In this document: positions 46,837 to 54,485 of the stretch, one piece after another
Position numbering within the stretch: position 1 is the first letter of the stretch
Layout of the letters: every line of letters begins with the position of its first letter
From: Brevibacterium limosum
GTDB lineage: Bacteria; Actinomycetota; Actinomycetes; Actinomycetales; Brevibacteriaceae
Assembly: GCF_011617705.1 (NCBI RefSeq)
Contig: NZ_CP050154.1
Location: 2,790,001 to 2,854,000, forward strand
Length of the DNA stretch: 64,000 bases
Reading direction: 5' to 3'
The notes under the pieces: model-generated
Seen by the model: only the letters and a program-made list of their open reading frames with translations
Databases searched by the model: none
Told to the model about the DNA's origin: nothing
Position numbers and translations under genes: made by a program

Positions 46837-48348
46837 TCAGGCCGCGGGAAGCCGCATTTCGAAGACCGTGCCGTCGTCCGAGCTCGACATGGTGATGCTG
46901 CCGTGCATGAGCTCGACGAGGCCCGAGGCGATCGCCAGGCCCAGACCCGATGACCCGCCCTCGGCTCCTGGCTGACGCGACCGTGACGGGTCTCCGCGGA
47001 CGAACCGGTCGAAGACCGTCTCCCGGATCTCCGGCGGGATGCCGGGGCCGTCGTCGCTGATGCGAATGGCCACGACATCACCGGGGATCTGCCCCGCCAC
47101 CGGCTTCCGCACGGTCGCGGCTTCGACAGTCACCCGCGTTCCCGGAGGAGTGTGCACGCAGGCGTTCGTCAGCACGATCGACACGACACGCCGCACAAGG
47201 TCGAGAGCACCACACACCTCGAGAGCCTCCGGCGGCACATCGAGGATCAGCGAATGGTCGGGATTGACCACATGGGCATCTTCGACGAGTTCGACCAGCA
47301 CCGCCGACACATCGACCGTGTCCTCCTTCACCGGCTGCCTGCCGGCCTCCAGGCGGGCCAGGAGCAGCAGGTCATCGACCAAGGTGGACATCCGCATCGC
47401 ACCGGAATCGATCTTCGCCAAGGAAGTGGTCACCTCGGTGGGCAGATCCTCACGGTACGGTCGGGTGAGGTCGGCCCACCCGCGGATCGTCGCGATCGGA
47501 GTGCGCAGCTCATGGGAGGCATCGGCGACGAAGCGGCGCATCTGCTCCGTGCCCCGGTAGCGCTCGTCGAGAGCGGTCCCGACGTGGTCGAGCATCCGAT
47601 TGACCGCGGCTCCGACCTCGCCGACCTCGGTCCCGGGAACGGCGAGTTCCGCCGGTACCCGCAGCGCGAGCTCGGGTCTGCCGGCACTGAGCTCAAGGTC
47701 CGTGACGTCGCGGGCAGTGCGGGCGACGTCCCTGAGGTCGCGCAGCTGGCGGTGGATGATCACGGCCATGAGACCGGCGGTGATGAGGACTCCGATGAGG
47801 ACGACGACCGCGGTCGTCCAGGCGGTGCGGTCCAACGCGGCGTCGACGCTGCCCTGCGGAACCCCATAGACGGTCCTCGCTCCGTCGTCTTCGAAGACCA
47901 CGACCCGGTAGGCGCCGAACCCGGGCACGCGCACGGATTCGTGGCTGGTCTCGCTGATGCCGGGTTCGACGGCCAGGAGGGCTTCGATCGCGTCCGAGGA
48001 CAGAGACCGGGGACGGGTCAGCCCCGCCTCGGCGATGAGCCCCTCTCCCCCGCTGCCGGAGTCGACGACGGCGAGTGCACCATCACCGACTCCCGGCTGG
48101 AAGAGGAATCGCAGAGCCGAATCGACCGCCGACGATGATTCGGTGCCCGGTCCCGCGCCGGGACCGGCACCGGGACCGCCGGTCCGCGCGTGCGAAGTCA
48201 TCGAGGTCAGCTGCGCGTCGAGGTCGGACATCAGAGAGGTGCGCACGCTCAGCCACGAGGCGGCGCCGATTCCGGTGCCGACGAGCAGCAGCACGAGTCC
48301 GGCGAGGAGGATGAGCCTCGTCTGCAGCCGCCACCGTCGCAGCTTCAC
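46837..48348 (-). CDS. Sensor histidine kinase
   Basis: 503 aa. TM1 about 11-33, an extracellular sensor (34-176) containing a Gly/Pro-rich stretch (GGPGAGPGAGPGTESS, 57-72), TM2 about 177-199, a HAMP-like linker, then HisKA with His279 (FVADASHELRTPIATIRGW). The ATPase domain has LTNACVHTPPG (N box), ISDDGPGIPPE (G1) and GSSGLGLAIASGL (G2). It overlaps its response regulator by 4 bases. The stimulus is unknown; envelope stress is plausible given the neighbours. Confidence 0.93.
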   Translation of the reverse strand: MKLRRWRLQTRLILLAGLVLLLVGTGIGAASWLSVRTSLMSDLDAQLTSMTSHARTGGPGAGPGAGPGTESSSAVDSALRFLFQPGVGDGALAVVDSGSGGEGLIAEAGLTRPRSLSSDAIEALLAVEPGISETSHESVRVPGFGAYRVVVFEDDGARTVYGVPQGSVDAALDRTAWTTAVVVLIGVLITAGLMAVIIHRQLRDLRDVARTARDVTDLELSAGRPELALRVPAELAVPGTEVGEVGAAVNRMLDHVGTALDERYRGTEQMRRFVADASHELRTPIATIRGWADLTRPYREDLPTEVTTSLAKIDSGAMRMSTLVDDLLLLARLEAGRQPVKEDTVDVSAVLVELVEDAHVVNPDHSLILDVPPEALEVCGALDLVRRVVSIVLTNACVHTPPGTRVTVEAATVRKPVAGQIPGDVVAIRISDDGPGIPPEIRETVFDRFVRGDPSRSRQPGAEGGSSGLGLAIASGLVELMHGSITMSSSDDGTVFEMRLPAA

Positions 48349-49061
48349 TGCTCCGCCCGCAGGATGTAGCCGGCCCCGCGCTTCGTGTGGAAGAGGTTCG
48401 GCAGGTCCGGGAACGGTGCGTCGATCTTCTTCCGCAGGTAGGACACGTAGAGCTCGACGATATTTCCGTTGCCGCCGAAGTCGTAGTCCCAGACCCGGTC
48501 GAGGATCTGCGCCTTCGACAGGACCGCCCGCGGGTTGCGCATGAACAGCAGCAGGACCTCGAATTCGCGAGCCGTGAGCTCGATCTGCCGGCCGGCACGA
48601 GTGACTTCATGCGAACGTTCGTCGAGTTCGAGGTCGCCGACTCGCAGCACATCCTCGTCGTCGTCCGGCCCCGCCGGCACGCTGCGCCGCAGACGGGCCT
48701 CGATCCGCGCGATGACCTCGTCGAGGTTGAACGGCTTCGTCACATAGTCGTCCCCGCCGAGGCGCAGGCCCGTGAGCCGGTCATCGACCTCGTCCCGAGC
48801 GGAGAGGAAGACCACCGGAGTGTCGATGCCCTCGCCCCTGATCTTTTCGATGACTGCGAAACCGTCGAGGTCGGGCAGCATGACATCGAGGACGATCGCG
48901 TCGAAGTGCTCGCTTCGGGCCACGGCCACCGCCTCACGGCCCGCGCCGACCGCCTCGGCGTCCCACCCGCGGACTCGGCAGGCCATGACGAGGAGCTCAG
49001 CGAGGTTCGCTTCGTCATCGACGATGAGGATGCGTGCCGGCGAGTTCTCTGTCGGAGTCAT
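48345..49061 (-). CDS. OmpR/PhoB-family response regulator
   Basis: 238 aa from ATG 49061 (MTPTENSPARILIVDDEANL); the longer open frame upstream is in the GT gene's end. Receiver domain with Asp59 (DAIVLDVMLPDLDGF) and Lys near 109 (KPF), then a winged-helix DNA-binding domain ending in KIDAPFPDLPNLFHTKRGAGYILRAE. Upstream of and overlapping the kinase gene, 16 bases downstream of the GT39 gene, so the whole set is probably one transcript. Confidence 0.94.
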   Translation of the reverse strand: MTPTENSPARILIVDDEANLAELLVMACRVRGWDAEAVGAGREAVAVARSEHFDAIVLDVMLPDLDGFAVIEKIRGEGIDTPVVFLSARDEVDDRLTGLRLGGDDYVTKPFNLDEVIARIEARLRRSVPAGPDDDEDVLRVGDLELDERSHEVTRAGRQIELTAREFEVLLLFMRNPRAVLSKAQILDRVWDYDFGGNGNIVELYVSYLRKKIDAPFPDLPNLFHTKRGAGYILRAEQ

Positions 49062-49077
49062 AGAACGATTATCCCTC

Positions 49078-51186
49078 TCAACCTGCACTGAGGTCGTAGA
49101 GCGTCGCGGAGTCGAGAGTCGTGGATTCGAAGTTCGCTTCCACCCAGGCTGCGATCTGCGCCGAGGAGGAGCCGGAGTCCGCTCCTCCGGGCCCCTGACC
49201 ACCCCCGGAGCTCGACCCGATGTAGTAGTGGATCCGGTCCTCGGCCACGAGCTGTTTGAACTGTTCGAGGGTCGGTGACGGGTCGGTGCCGTTGAAGCCG
49301 CCGATCGCCATCACCGGCTCTTCGAGGCCGAGCTGATAGCCGGCGGCCCGGTTGGCTCCCGTGGTGGCTGCGACCCACGTGTAGTCCGAAGCATCCTCAT
49401 CGAGGCGCTGGGTGAGCTCATCCGACGGTTCCGAGCCGTTGAGCAGACCGCCCATGCCTCCACCGCCGCCGGGGATTCCGGCACGCTCGGCACTGCCGTC
49501 GGGGAGATCGGCCCCTCCGCCGGGGACACCGGCGCCGTCGTCGGGACCGCCGCCGCGCGGCATCCCTCCACCGCCAGGGCGGCCGCCCATTCCGGAGCCG
49601 GTGCCTGCGATCGTCACGATCGATCCTTGAGTCGTCCCGGCGATCGTGCGCACGCTCAGCTGTGCGGGAATCGCTGCGTTGCCGATGATGGCGACCGCGA
49701 CGAGCGCCGAGGCGACTGCCGCACCGATCCGCCTCTGGGAAGTGGCGATGAGCACCAGCGCACCGAGCACTGAGACGATGAGCACGCTCCACCGCAGGAT
49801 TCCCGGGAGACCGGTCATCGACGAACTGATGATGAACTGCCACGCTCCGGTCAGCGCCCAGGCCACCGCGAGCAGCAGTCGCGAGACGATGCCGGGCCGG
49901 TCGAGCAGCACCCCGACACCGAGGCCGATGACGACGGCGATCGCGGGGATGAGAGCGACCGTGTAGTACTCGTGGACGATTCCATTCATCATCGACAGGA
50001 CGAGCCCTGTGATGATGAGCCAGCCGCCCCAGATGAGCACGGCGGCACCGAGGCTGCCCCTGTCGGTCGTGTCCGAACCATCGCCGTCGGTGACGGCGGG
50101 GGTGACTCTGCGGCGGGCCGCCTCGGCGAGGACCAGAAGAACCGCGGTGACGCCGAGGAGGAAGAGCGCGGTGGGCAGGAACCACGACACCTGCTGGCCG
50201 AAGCTGCCCGTGAACAGGCGCGTCAGCCCCGTCTCGCCCCAGCCGCCGCCACCGCCGCCGACGGACCCGGTCTCATTGCCGGTCAGCCGACCGAACCCGT
50301 TGTAGCCGAAAGTGAGTTCGAGGAACGAGTTCGTCTGCGAACCTCCGACATAGGGGCGGGAGTCCGCGGGGGTGAGTTCGACGAGCGCGATCCACCAGCC
50401 GGCGCTGAGCACCGTCGACGCGATGGGAATGAGCAGCCACAGCAGACGTCGCGGCCACGATGCCCGGGCGAAGAGCACCCAGGCGAGAGCGATTCCGGGG
50501 ACGATGAGAAAGACTTGGAACTGCTTGGTGAGGAACCCCAGACCGAGGCAGATCCCGGCGAGGATCAGCCACAGTGTCACGCTGCGCGCGGTGCCCGAGC
50601 GGCCGTCCCCGGTCGGGTTCTCTCTGGGGCGAGCGTTCACCGCTCGCAGGGCGCGCTGGGTCGCGACGACCGCGCCGATCATCAGGGTCACGAGCAGAGC
50701 GTCCGGGTTGTTGAACCGGAACATGAGCGCCACGACCGGGGAGACCGCGAAGATCGCACCGGCACCCAGCGCCGCTGCTCTCTCAACTCCGGTACCGACG
50801 CGGGAGCGCAGGCCCAACCTCGTCGAGTGGACGATGAGCAGCACGCTGACTCCGGCCAGAAGAACCTGCGGCAGCAGCATCGAGAACGATGAGAATCCGA
50901 AGACGCGGGCGCTCAGCGCCATCAGCCACAGAGCTGCCGGGGGTTTGTCGACGGTGATCGCGTTCGCCGAGTCGAGGGAGCCGAAGAGGAAGGCCTCCCA
51001 GTTCTCCGAGCCGGCCTGGACGGCCGCCGCGTAGAAGGAGTTCGCCCACCCGTTCTCGCTGAGGTTGACGAGGTAGGCAGCGATGGTGCCGAGGGTGAGG
51101 ACGGTCAGTGCCGCCGGATACCAGCTGCGTCGGAATCCGGTCGTGTGGGATCGCTCGGGGGTCGGTGACGTGCGGGTCTCAGTCAT
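49078..51186 (-). CDS. GT39-type membrane glycosyltransferase (YkcB-like)
   Basis: 702 aa with about 12 hydrophobic helices. The N-terminal region SENGWANSFYAAAVQAGSENWEAFLFGSLDSANAITVDKPPAALW carries the Asp before KPP (Asp80) typical of ArnT/PMT-like GT39/GT-C enzymes that use polyprenyl-phosphate sugars. The late part contains a Gly/Pro-rich exterior stretch (about 550-610) and a soluble C-terminal domain with YTWVAATTGANRAAGYQLGLEEPVMAIGGFNGTDPSPTLEQF. Such YkcB-type proteins pair with a GT2 enzyme that makes the lipid-linked sugar: that gene overlaps its start here. The acceptor is unknown. Confidence 0.8.
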   Translation of the reverse strand: MTETRTSPTPERSHTTGFRRSWYPAALTVLTLGTIAAYLVNLSENGWANSFYAAAVQAGSENWEAFLFGSLDSANAITVDKPPAALWLMALSARVFGFSSFSMLLPQVLLAGVSVLLIVHSTRLGLRSRVGTGVERAAALGAGAIFAVSPVVALMFRFNNPDALLVTLMIGAVVATQRALRAVNARPRENPTGDGRSGTARSVTLWLILAGICLGLGFLTKQFQVFLIVPGIALAWVLFARASWPRRLLWLLIPIASTVLSAGWWIALVELTPADSRPYVGGSQTNSFLELTFGYNGFGRLTGNETGSVGGGGGGWGETGLTRLFTGSFGQQVSWFLPTALFLLGVTAVLLVLAEAARRRVTPAVTDGDGSDTTDRGSLGAAVLIWGGWLIITGLVLSMMNGIVHEYYTVALIPAIAVVIGLGVGVLLDRPGIVSRLLLAVAWALTGAWQFIISSSMTGLPGILRWSVLIVSVLGALVLIATSQRRIGAAVASALVAVAIIGNAAIPAQLSVRTIAGTTQGSIVTIAGTGSGMGGRPGGGGMPRGGGPDDGAGVPGGGADLPDGSAERAGIPGGGGGMGGLLNGSEPSDELTQRLDEDASDYTWVAATTGANRAAGYQLGLEEPVMAIGGFNGTDPSPTLEQFKQLVAEDRIHYYIGSSSGGGQGPGGADSGSSSAQIAAWVEANFESTTLDSATLYDLSAG

Positions 51187-52447
51187 GGTCGGACCCTGCC
51201 TCCGCGAGGCGCCCGGATCTGGACGTCACCGCCGGCCTGTCAGCGGGCGACACGCTCAGACGGGTTCCCCGCGCGAACACCCAGGTGCGCATGAGCACGA
51301 AGCGGACCACGGTGGCGGCGAGGTTCGCCACGGTGAGCACGGCGAGTGTGCCGAGGTCCGCCCACGCACCGGTGAACCCATCGGCCACCTCCAGCCCTGC
51401 AGTGGTGAAGGCCAGACACAGTCCGAAGGCCGCCAGACCCTTCAGCTGGGAGGTCGCCCGACGGTGCGGTGAGCGCACTCCGAAGGTGTGGCAGCGGTTG
51501 AGCGCCGTATTGGCCACCGTCGACAGGAGCAGGGCGATGATGTTCGCCGTGATGGCGGAGACGACCTGGGAGCCGAAGAGGAAGATCGTCGCGTAGATGA
51601 CGGTGCTGATGATTCCGACGTCGATGAAGTGGAGGATCTGAGCACCCGTGTTCGGTGCCGGCGGCTCGGCCGAGGCCCGGGACCGGTCCTCCTTGCGCAG
51701 GCGGACGATGCCTTTGAAGTCCTTCCACGCCGTGCTGATGACGTCGACGGAGGAATCGGGATCGTCGATCCAGTCGGTGCCGAACTCGTGGATGCGGTAC
51801 CCGGACCATTCGGCACGAGCGAGCAGCTCCGTGTCGAAGAACCACTCGGTGTCCTCCACGAGCGGCAGCAGCTCCCGTGCCGCACGCGCTGACATCGCCT
51901 TGAACCCGCATTGGGCATCGCTGAAGCCGACGCCGAGGCTGAGCTTGAGCAGTCGGTTGTAACAGCGAGAGATGATCTCGCGTCTGATTCCGCGTTCGAT
52001 CTCGAGACCGGGATGCAGACGAGAGGCGATGGCCACATCGGCCAGCCCGGAGCGGATCACCTCGACCATCGGTTCGAGGACTCTGATGTCCGTGGCGAGG
52101 TCGACATCCGTATAGGCCACGATGTCCGCAGTCGAGGACTGCCACACCCGGGACAGTGCGCGGCCGCGCCCCGTCTGCTCGAGCCGCACGTATTCGACGT
52201 TCGGGCGTACGGCCGCAAGAGCTGCGGCGATGCGCGGGGTCGAATCGGTGCTCGCATTGTCGGCGATGATGATCGTGACCTCGATTCCGGGGCCGGTGTC
52301 GGCGGCGAGGAGGGTCTCGATCGAGGAGGCCAGAGTCGCCTCCTCGTCATACACCGGAACGACGAGGTCGACGGTCGTGGTCGGCCGGAGGGACGGGGGC
52401 CATGGGGGCGCTGCGGGCTGGTTCCCGGCGCTGCTCTCGTATCTCAT
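51179..52447 (-). CDS. GT2 polyprenyl-phosphate glycosyltransferase fused to GtrA domain (YkcC/GtrB-like)
   Basis: 422 aa from ATG 52447 (an alternative ATG at 52483 lacks a ribosome-binding site). GT2 fold: VDLVVPVYDEEATLASSIETLL, ADNASTDST, the DxD-type TDVDLATD and QCGFKAMSARAARELLP. After about residue 285 comes a GtrA-type membrane domain with four helices (ILHFIDVGIISTVIYATIFLFG to RFVLMRTWVF). It would load a sugar onto a polyprenyl phosphate and help flip it, supplying the GT39 enzyme that follows (8-base overlap). First gene of the operon running to the histidine kinase. Confidence 0.83.
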   Translation of the reverse strand: MRYESSAGNQPAAPPWPPSLRPTTTVDLVVPVYDEEATLASSIETLLAADTGPGIEVTIIIADNASTDSTPRIAAALAAVRPNVEYVRLEQTGRGRALSRVWQSSTADIVAYTDVDLATDIRVLEPMVEVIRSGLADVAIASRLHPGLEIERGIRREIISRCYNRLLKLSLGVGFSDAQCGFKAMSARAARELLPLVEDTEWFFDTELLARAEWSGYRIHEFGTDWIDDPDSSVDVISTAWKDFKGIVRLRKEDRSRASAEPPAPNTGAQILHFIDVGIISTVIYATIFLFGSQVVSAITANIIALLLSTVANTALNRCHTFGVRSPHRRATSQLKGLAAFGLCLAFTTAGLEVADGFTGAWADLGTLAVLTVANLAATVVRFVLMRTWVFARGTRLSVSPADRPAVTSRSGRLAEAGSDHD

Positions 52448-52581
52448 GGACTCCACATTCGCGTCCCCGCTTAGGCCCAGCATCGGTCGCACCTGTGGCC
52501 CGGCTGTGGACATAGCGACCCACCGGACCGTCCTGTCCGACCTCCTCAACGGGCCGCCCGGTCTGTGCAGGTGAATCCCGC

Positions 52582-52587
52582 TACACT
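52582..52587 (+). promoter_or_regulatory. -10-like hexamer before DUF1707-pfkA (leaderless candidate)
   Basis: TACACT ends 7 bases before the ATG at 52595; the intervening GGGGGCC is not a convincing ribosome-binding site. No -35 recognised. Confidence 0.35.
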
Positions 52588-52594
52588 GGGGGCC

Positions 52595-53284
52595 ATGGCC
52601 GATGATGACTCCCCTGCCCCACAGCGCCGGATCCGTGCCTCCGACAAGGACCGTGACGAGGTTCTCTCCGTCATCACCGAGGCGGTGACGAACGGACGCC
52701 TCGACCCCGAGGAGACCGCGCAGCGTCAGGACGCTGCCATCTCCGCGAAGTTCATCGACGAACTGCTGCCCCTCCTCGACGATCTTCCCGAAGGTGCGGC
52801 ACTCCACCGCAGATTCGCCCGGCAGACCGGTCAGGGAAGCGGTCCGGCCGCTCCCGGTGCGCAGCTGCAGCGCCGCGGTGCCGCAGAGCTCAGTCCTGCC
52901 GCGGATCCGGGGTCGGCCCCGCCGATGAGCTCCGTGGCCATCATGTCCGGACGCCAGATCGATGTCCGGCCCGGCACGGCCGAAGTCACGAGCTACTCCC
53001 TCATGGGCGGAGACGACATCGACCTCTGCGATGTCATGGGCCCCGAGGTGACGATCGTGCTCAACGCCTATGCGATGTGGGCCGGCAACAGCATCTACGT
53101 TCCGCCGGGCGTGCACATCCGTGACGAGACGATCAACATCATGGCCGGGAACGAGATCCGGCGTTCTGCCCAGGGCGATGGTTCGAACGGCACCGTCGTC
53201 CTCAGAGGTTTCTCACTCATGGCCGGACATGACGTCCGGCTGGCAAAAGGCTACCGAGCAAAGGATCAGGGTCAACTGGAATGA
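52595..53284 (+). CDS. DUF1707 and LiaF-C-like domain protein
   Basis: 229 aa from ATG 52595 (GTG at 52565 is an alternative). The N terminus RIRASDKDRDEVLSVITEAVTNGRLDPEETAQRQDAAISAKFIDELLPLLDDLP is a DUF1707/SHOCT-like domain found at the N terminus of many actinobacterial proteins. A Pro/Ala/Gly linker (about 75-115) is followed by a beta-repeat region (VAIMSGRQIDVRPGTAEVTSYSLMGGDDIDLCDV) like the C-terminal domain of LiaF-type cell-wall stress proteins. No membrane segment. It overlaps pfkA by 4 bases (ATGA), an unexpected pairing. Confidence 0.75.
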   Translation: MADDDSPAPQRRIRASDKDRDEVLSVITEAVTNGRLDPEETAQRQDAAISAKFIDELLPLLDDLPEGAALHRRFARQTGQGSGPAAPGAQLQRRGAAELSPAADPGSAPPMSSVAIMSGRQIDVRPGTAEVTSYSLMGGDDIDLCDVMGPEVTIVLNAYAMWAGNSIYVPPGVHIRDETINIMAGNEIRRSAQGDGSNGTVVLRGFSLMAGHDVRLAKGYRAKDQGQLE

Positions 53285-54306
53285 AGATCGGTGTACTCAC
53301 GTCGGGCGGAGACTGCCCGGGCCTCAACGCTGTCATCCGCGGAATCGTCCGCAAGGGAATCCGCACTCACAACGCCTCGTTCGTCGGCATCCGCGATGGC
53401 TGGCGGGGTCTGCTCCACGACGACATGTTCGATATGACCATGCTCGATGTGCGGGGCCTCTCCGGTCGCGGCGGCACCATCCTCGGCACCTCCCGCACCC
53501 ACCCCTATGAGGACGGCGGTCCCGAACGCATGCGCGAGGTCATGGCCGCCCACGGCATCGATTCGCTGATCGCCATCGGCGGCGAAGGCACCCTCGCCGG
53601 CGCTTCCAGACTGGTCAACGAGGAGGGTCTGCACATCGTCGGCGTGCCCAAGACCATCGACAACGACCTCGGCAACACCGACTACACCTTCGGCTTCGAC
53701 ACCGCCCAGTCCATCGCCACCGAAGCGATCGACCGTCTGCGCACCACAGCCGAATCCCACCACCGCTGCATGGTCATCGAGGTCATGGGCCGCAACGTCG
53801 GGTGGATCGCTCTGCACGCCGGCATGGCCGCCGGCGCCCATGCGATCCTCATGCCCGAATTCCCCGTCTCCTTCGACCAGATCGCCGACTGGGTGACCTC
53901 GGCCAGGGAACGCGGTCGCGCCCCGATCGTCGTCGTCGCCGAAGGATTCGTTCCCGAAGGCTTCGACTCCCAGGTCGCAGACCACGGCGTCGACAACCAG
54001 GGCCGCGTCCGCCTCGGCGGCATCGCGAACTACCTCGCACCGAAGATCGAAGAGATCACCGGGATCGAATCCCGGGCCACCATCCTCGGACACCTGCAGC
54101 GAGGCGGGTCCCCCACCGCGTACGACCGTGTGCTGTCCACCCGGCTGGGCATGGCTGCCGTCGACCTCGCCCAGCACGGTCATTGGGGGAAGATGGCGAG
54201 TCTCAAAGGCACGGACATCGTCTCCGTCGAGATGTCCTCGGCCGTGCACAGCCTCAAATCGGTGCCGCTGCACCGCTGGGACGAGGCTCAGGTGCTCTTC
54301 GGCTAG
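53281..54306 (+). CDS. pfkA: 6-phosphofructokinase
   Basis: 341 aa. Phosphorylates fructose 6-phosphate. MKIGVLTSGGDCPGLNAVIR (nucleotide loop), GGEGTLAG (100-107) and PKTIDNDL (123-130) with catalytic Asp127 are present. Gly103 at the position that is Asp in PPi-dependent enzymes suggests ATP use, while Lys124 is the residue PPi enzymes often carry, so phosphoryl donor is likely but not certainly ATP. Translation is probably coupled to the DUF1707 gene. A 13-bp stem terminator follows. Confidence 0.93.
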   Translation: MKIGVLTSGGDCPGLNAVIRGIVRKGIRTHNASFVGIRDGWRGLLHDDMFDMTMLDVRGLSGRGGTILGTSRTHPYEDGGPERMREVMAAHGIDSLIAIGGEGTLAGASRLVNEEGLHIVGVPKTIDNDLGNTDYTFGFDTAQSIATEAIDRLRTTAESHHRCMVIEVMGRNVGWIALHAGMAAGAHAILMPEFPVSFDQIADWVTSARERGRAPIVVVAEGFVPEGFDSQVADHGVDNQGRVRLGGIANYLAPKIEEITGIESRATILGHLQRGGSPTAYDRVLSTRLGMAAVDLAQHGHWGKMASLKGTDIVSVEMSSAVHSLKSVPLHRWDEAQVLFG

Positions 54307-54325
54307 AACCGACCTGCCGAGGCAC

Positions 54326-54377
54326 CGGCGGACCGCCGTGACACCTGTGCAGACACAGTGGTCTCGGCGGTCCGCCG
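54326..54377 (+). terminator. Terminator after pfkA
   Basis: Perfect 13-bp stem (54326-54338 with 54365-54377) with a 26-base loop that can pair further; TTGTCTT follows. Confidence 0.7.
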
Positions 54378-54423
54378 TTGTCTTCGCGTACGAAGCCGAG
54401 TTCGGCCTCTGCGGTCATGCAGA

Positions 54424-54453
54424 AGGGGCACCCACCGAATGGTGGATGCCCCT
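54424..54453 (-). terminator. Terminator after rpoC
   Basis: Stem AGGGGCA-CACC pairing 54424-54436 with 54441-54453, with one U-G pair when read on the minus strand, loop ATTC; 33 bases past the rpoC stop. Confidence 0.8.
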
Positions 54454-54485
54454 CATGTATGCCTTACGGCTGACGGATCAGCAGA

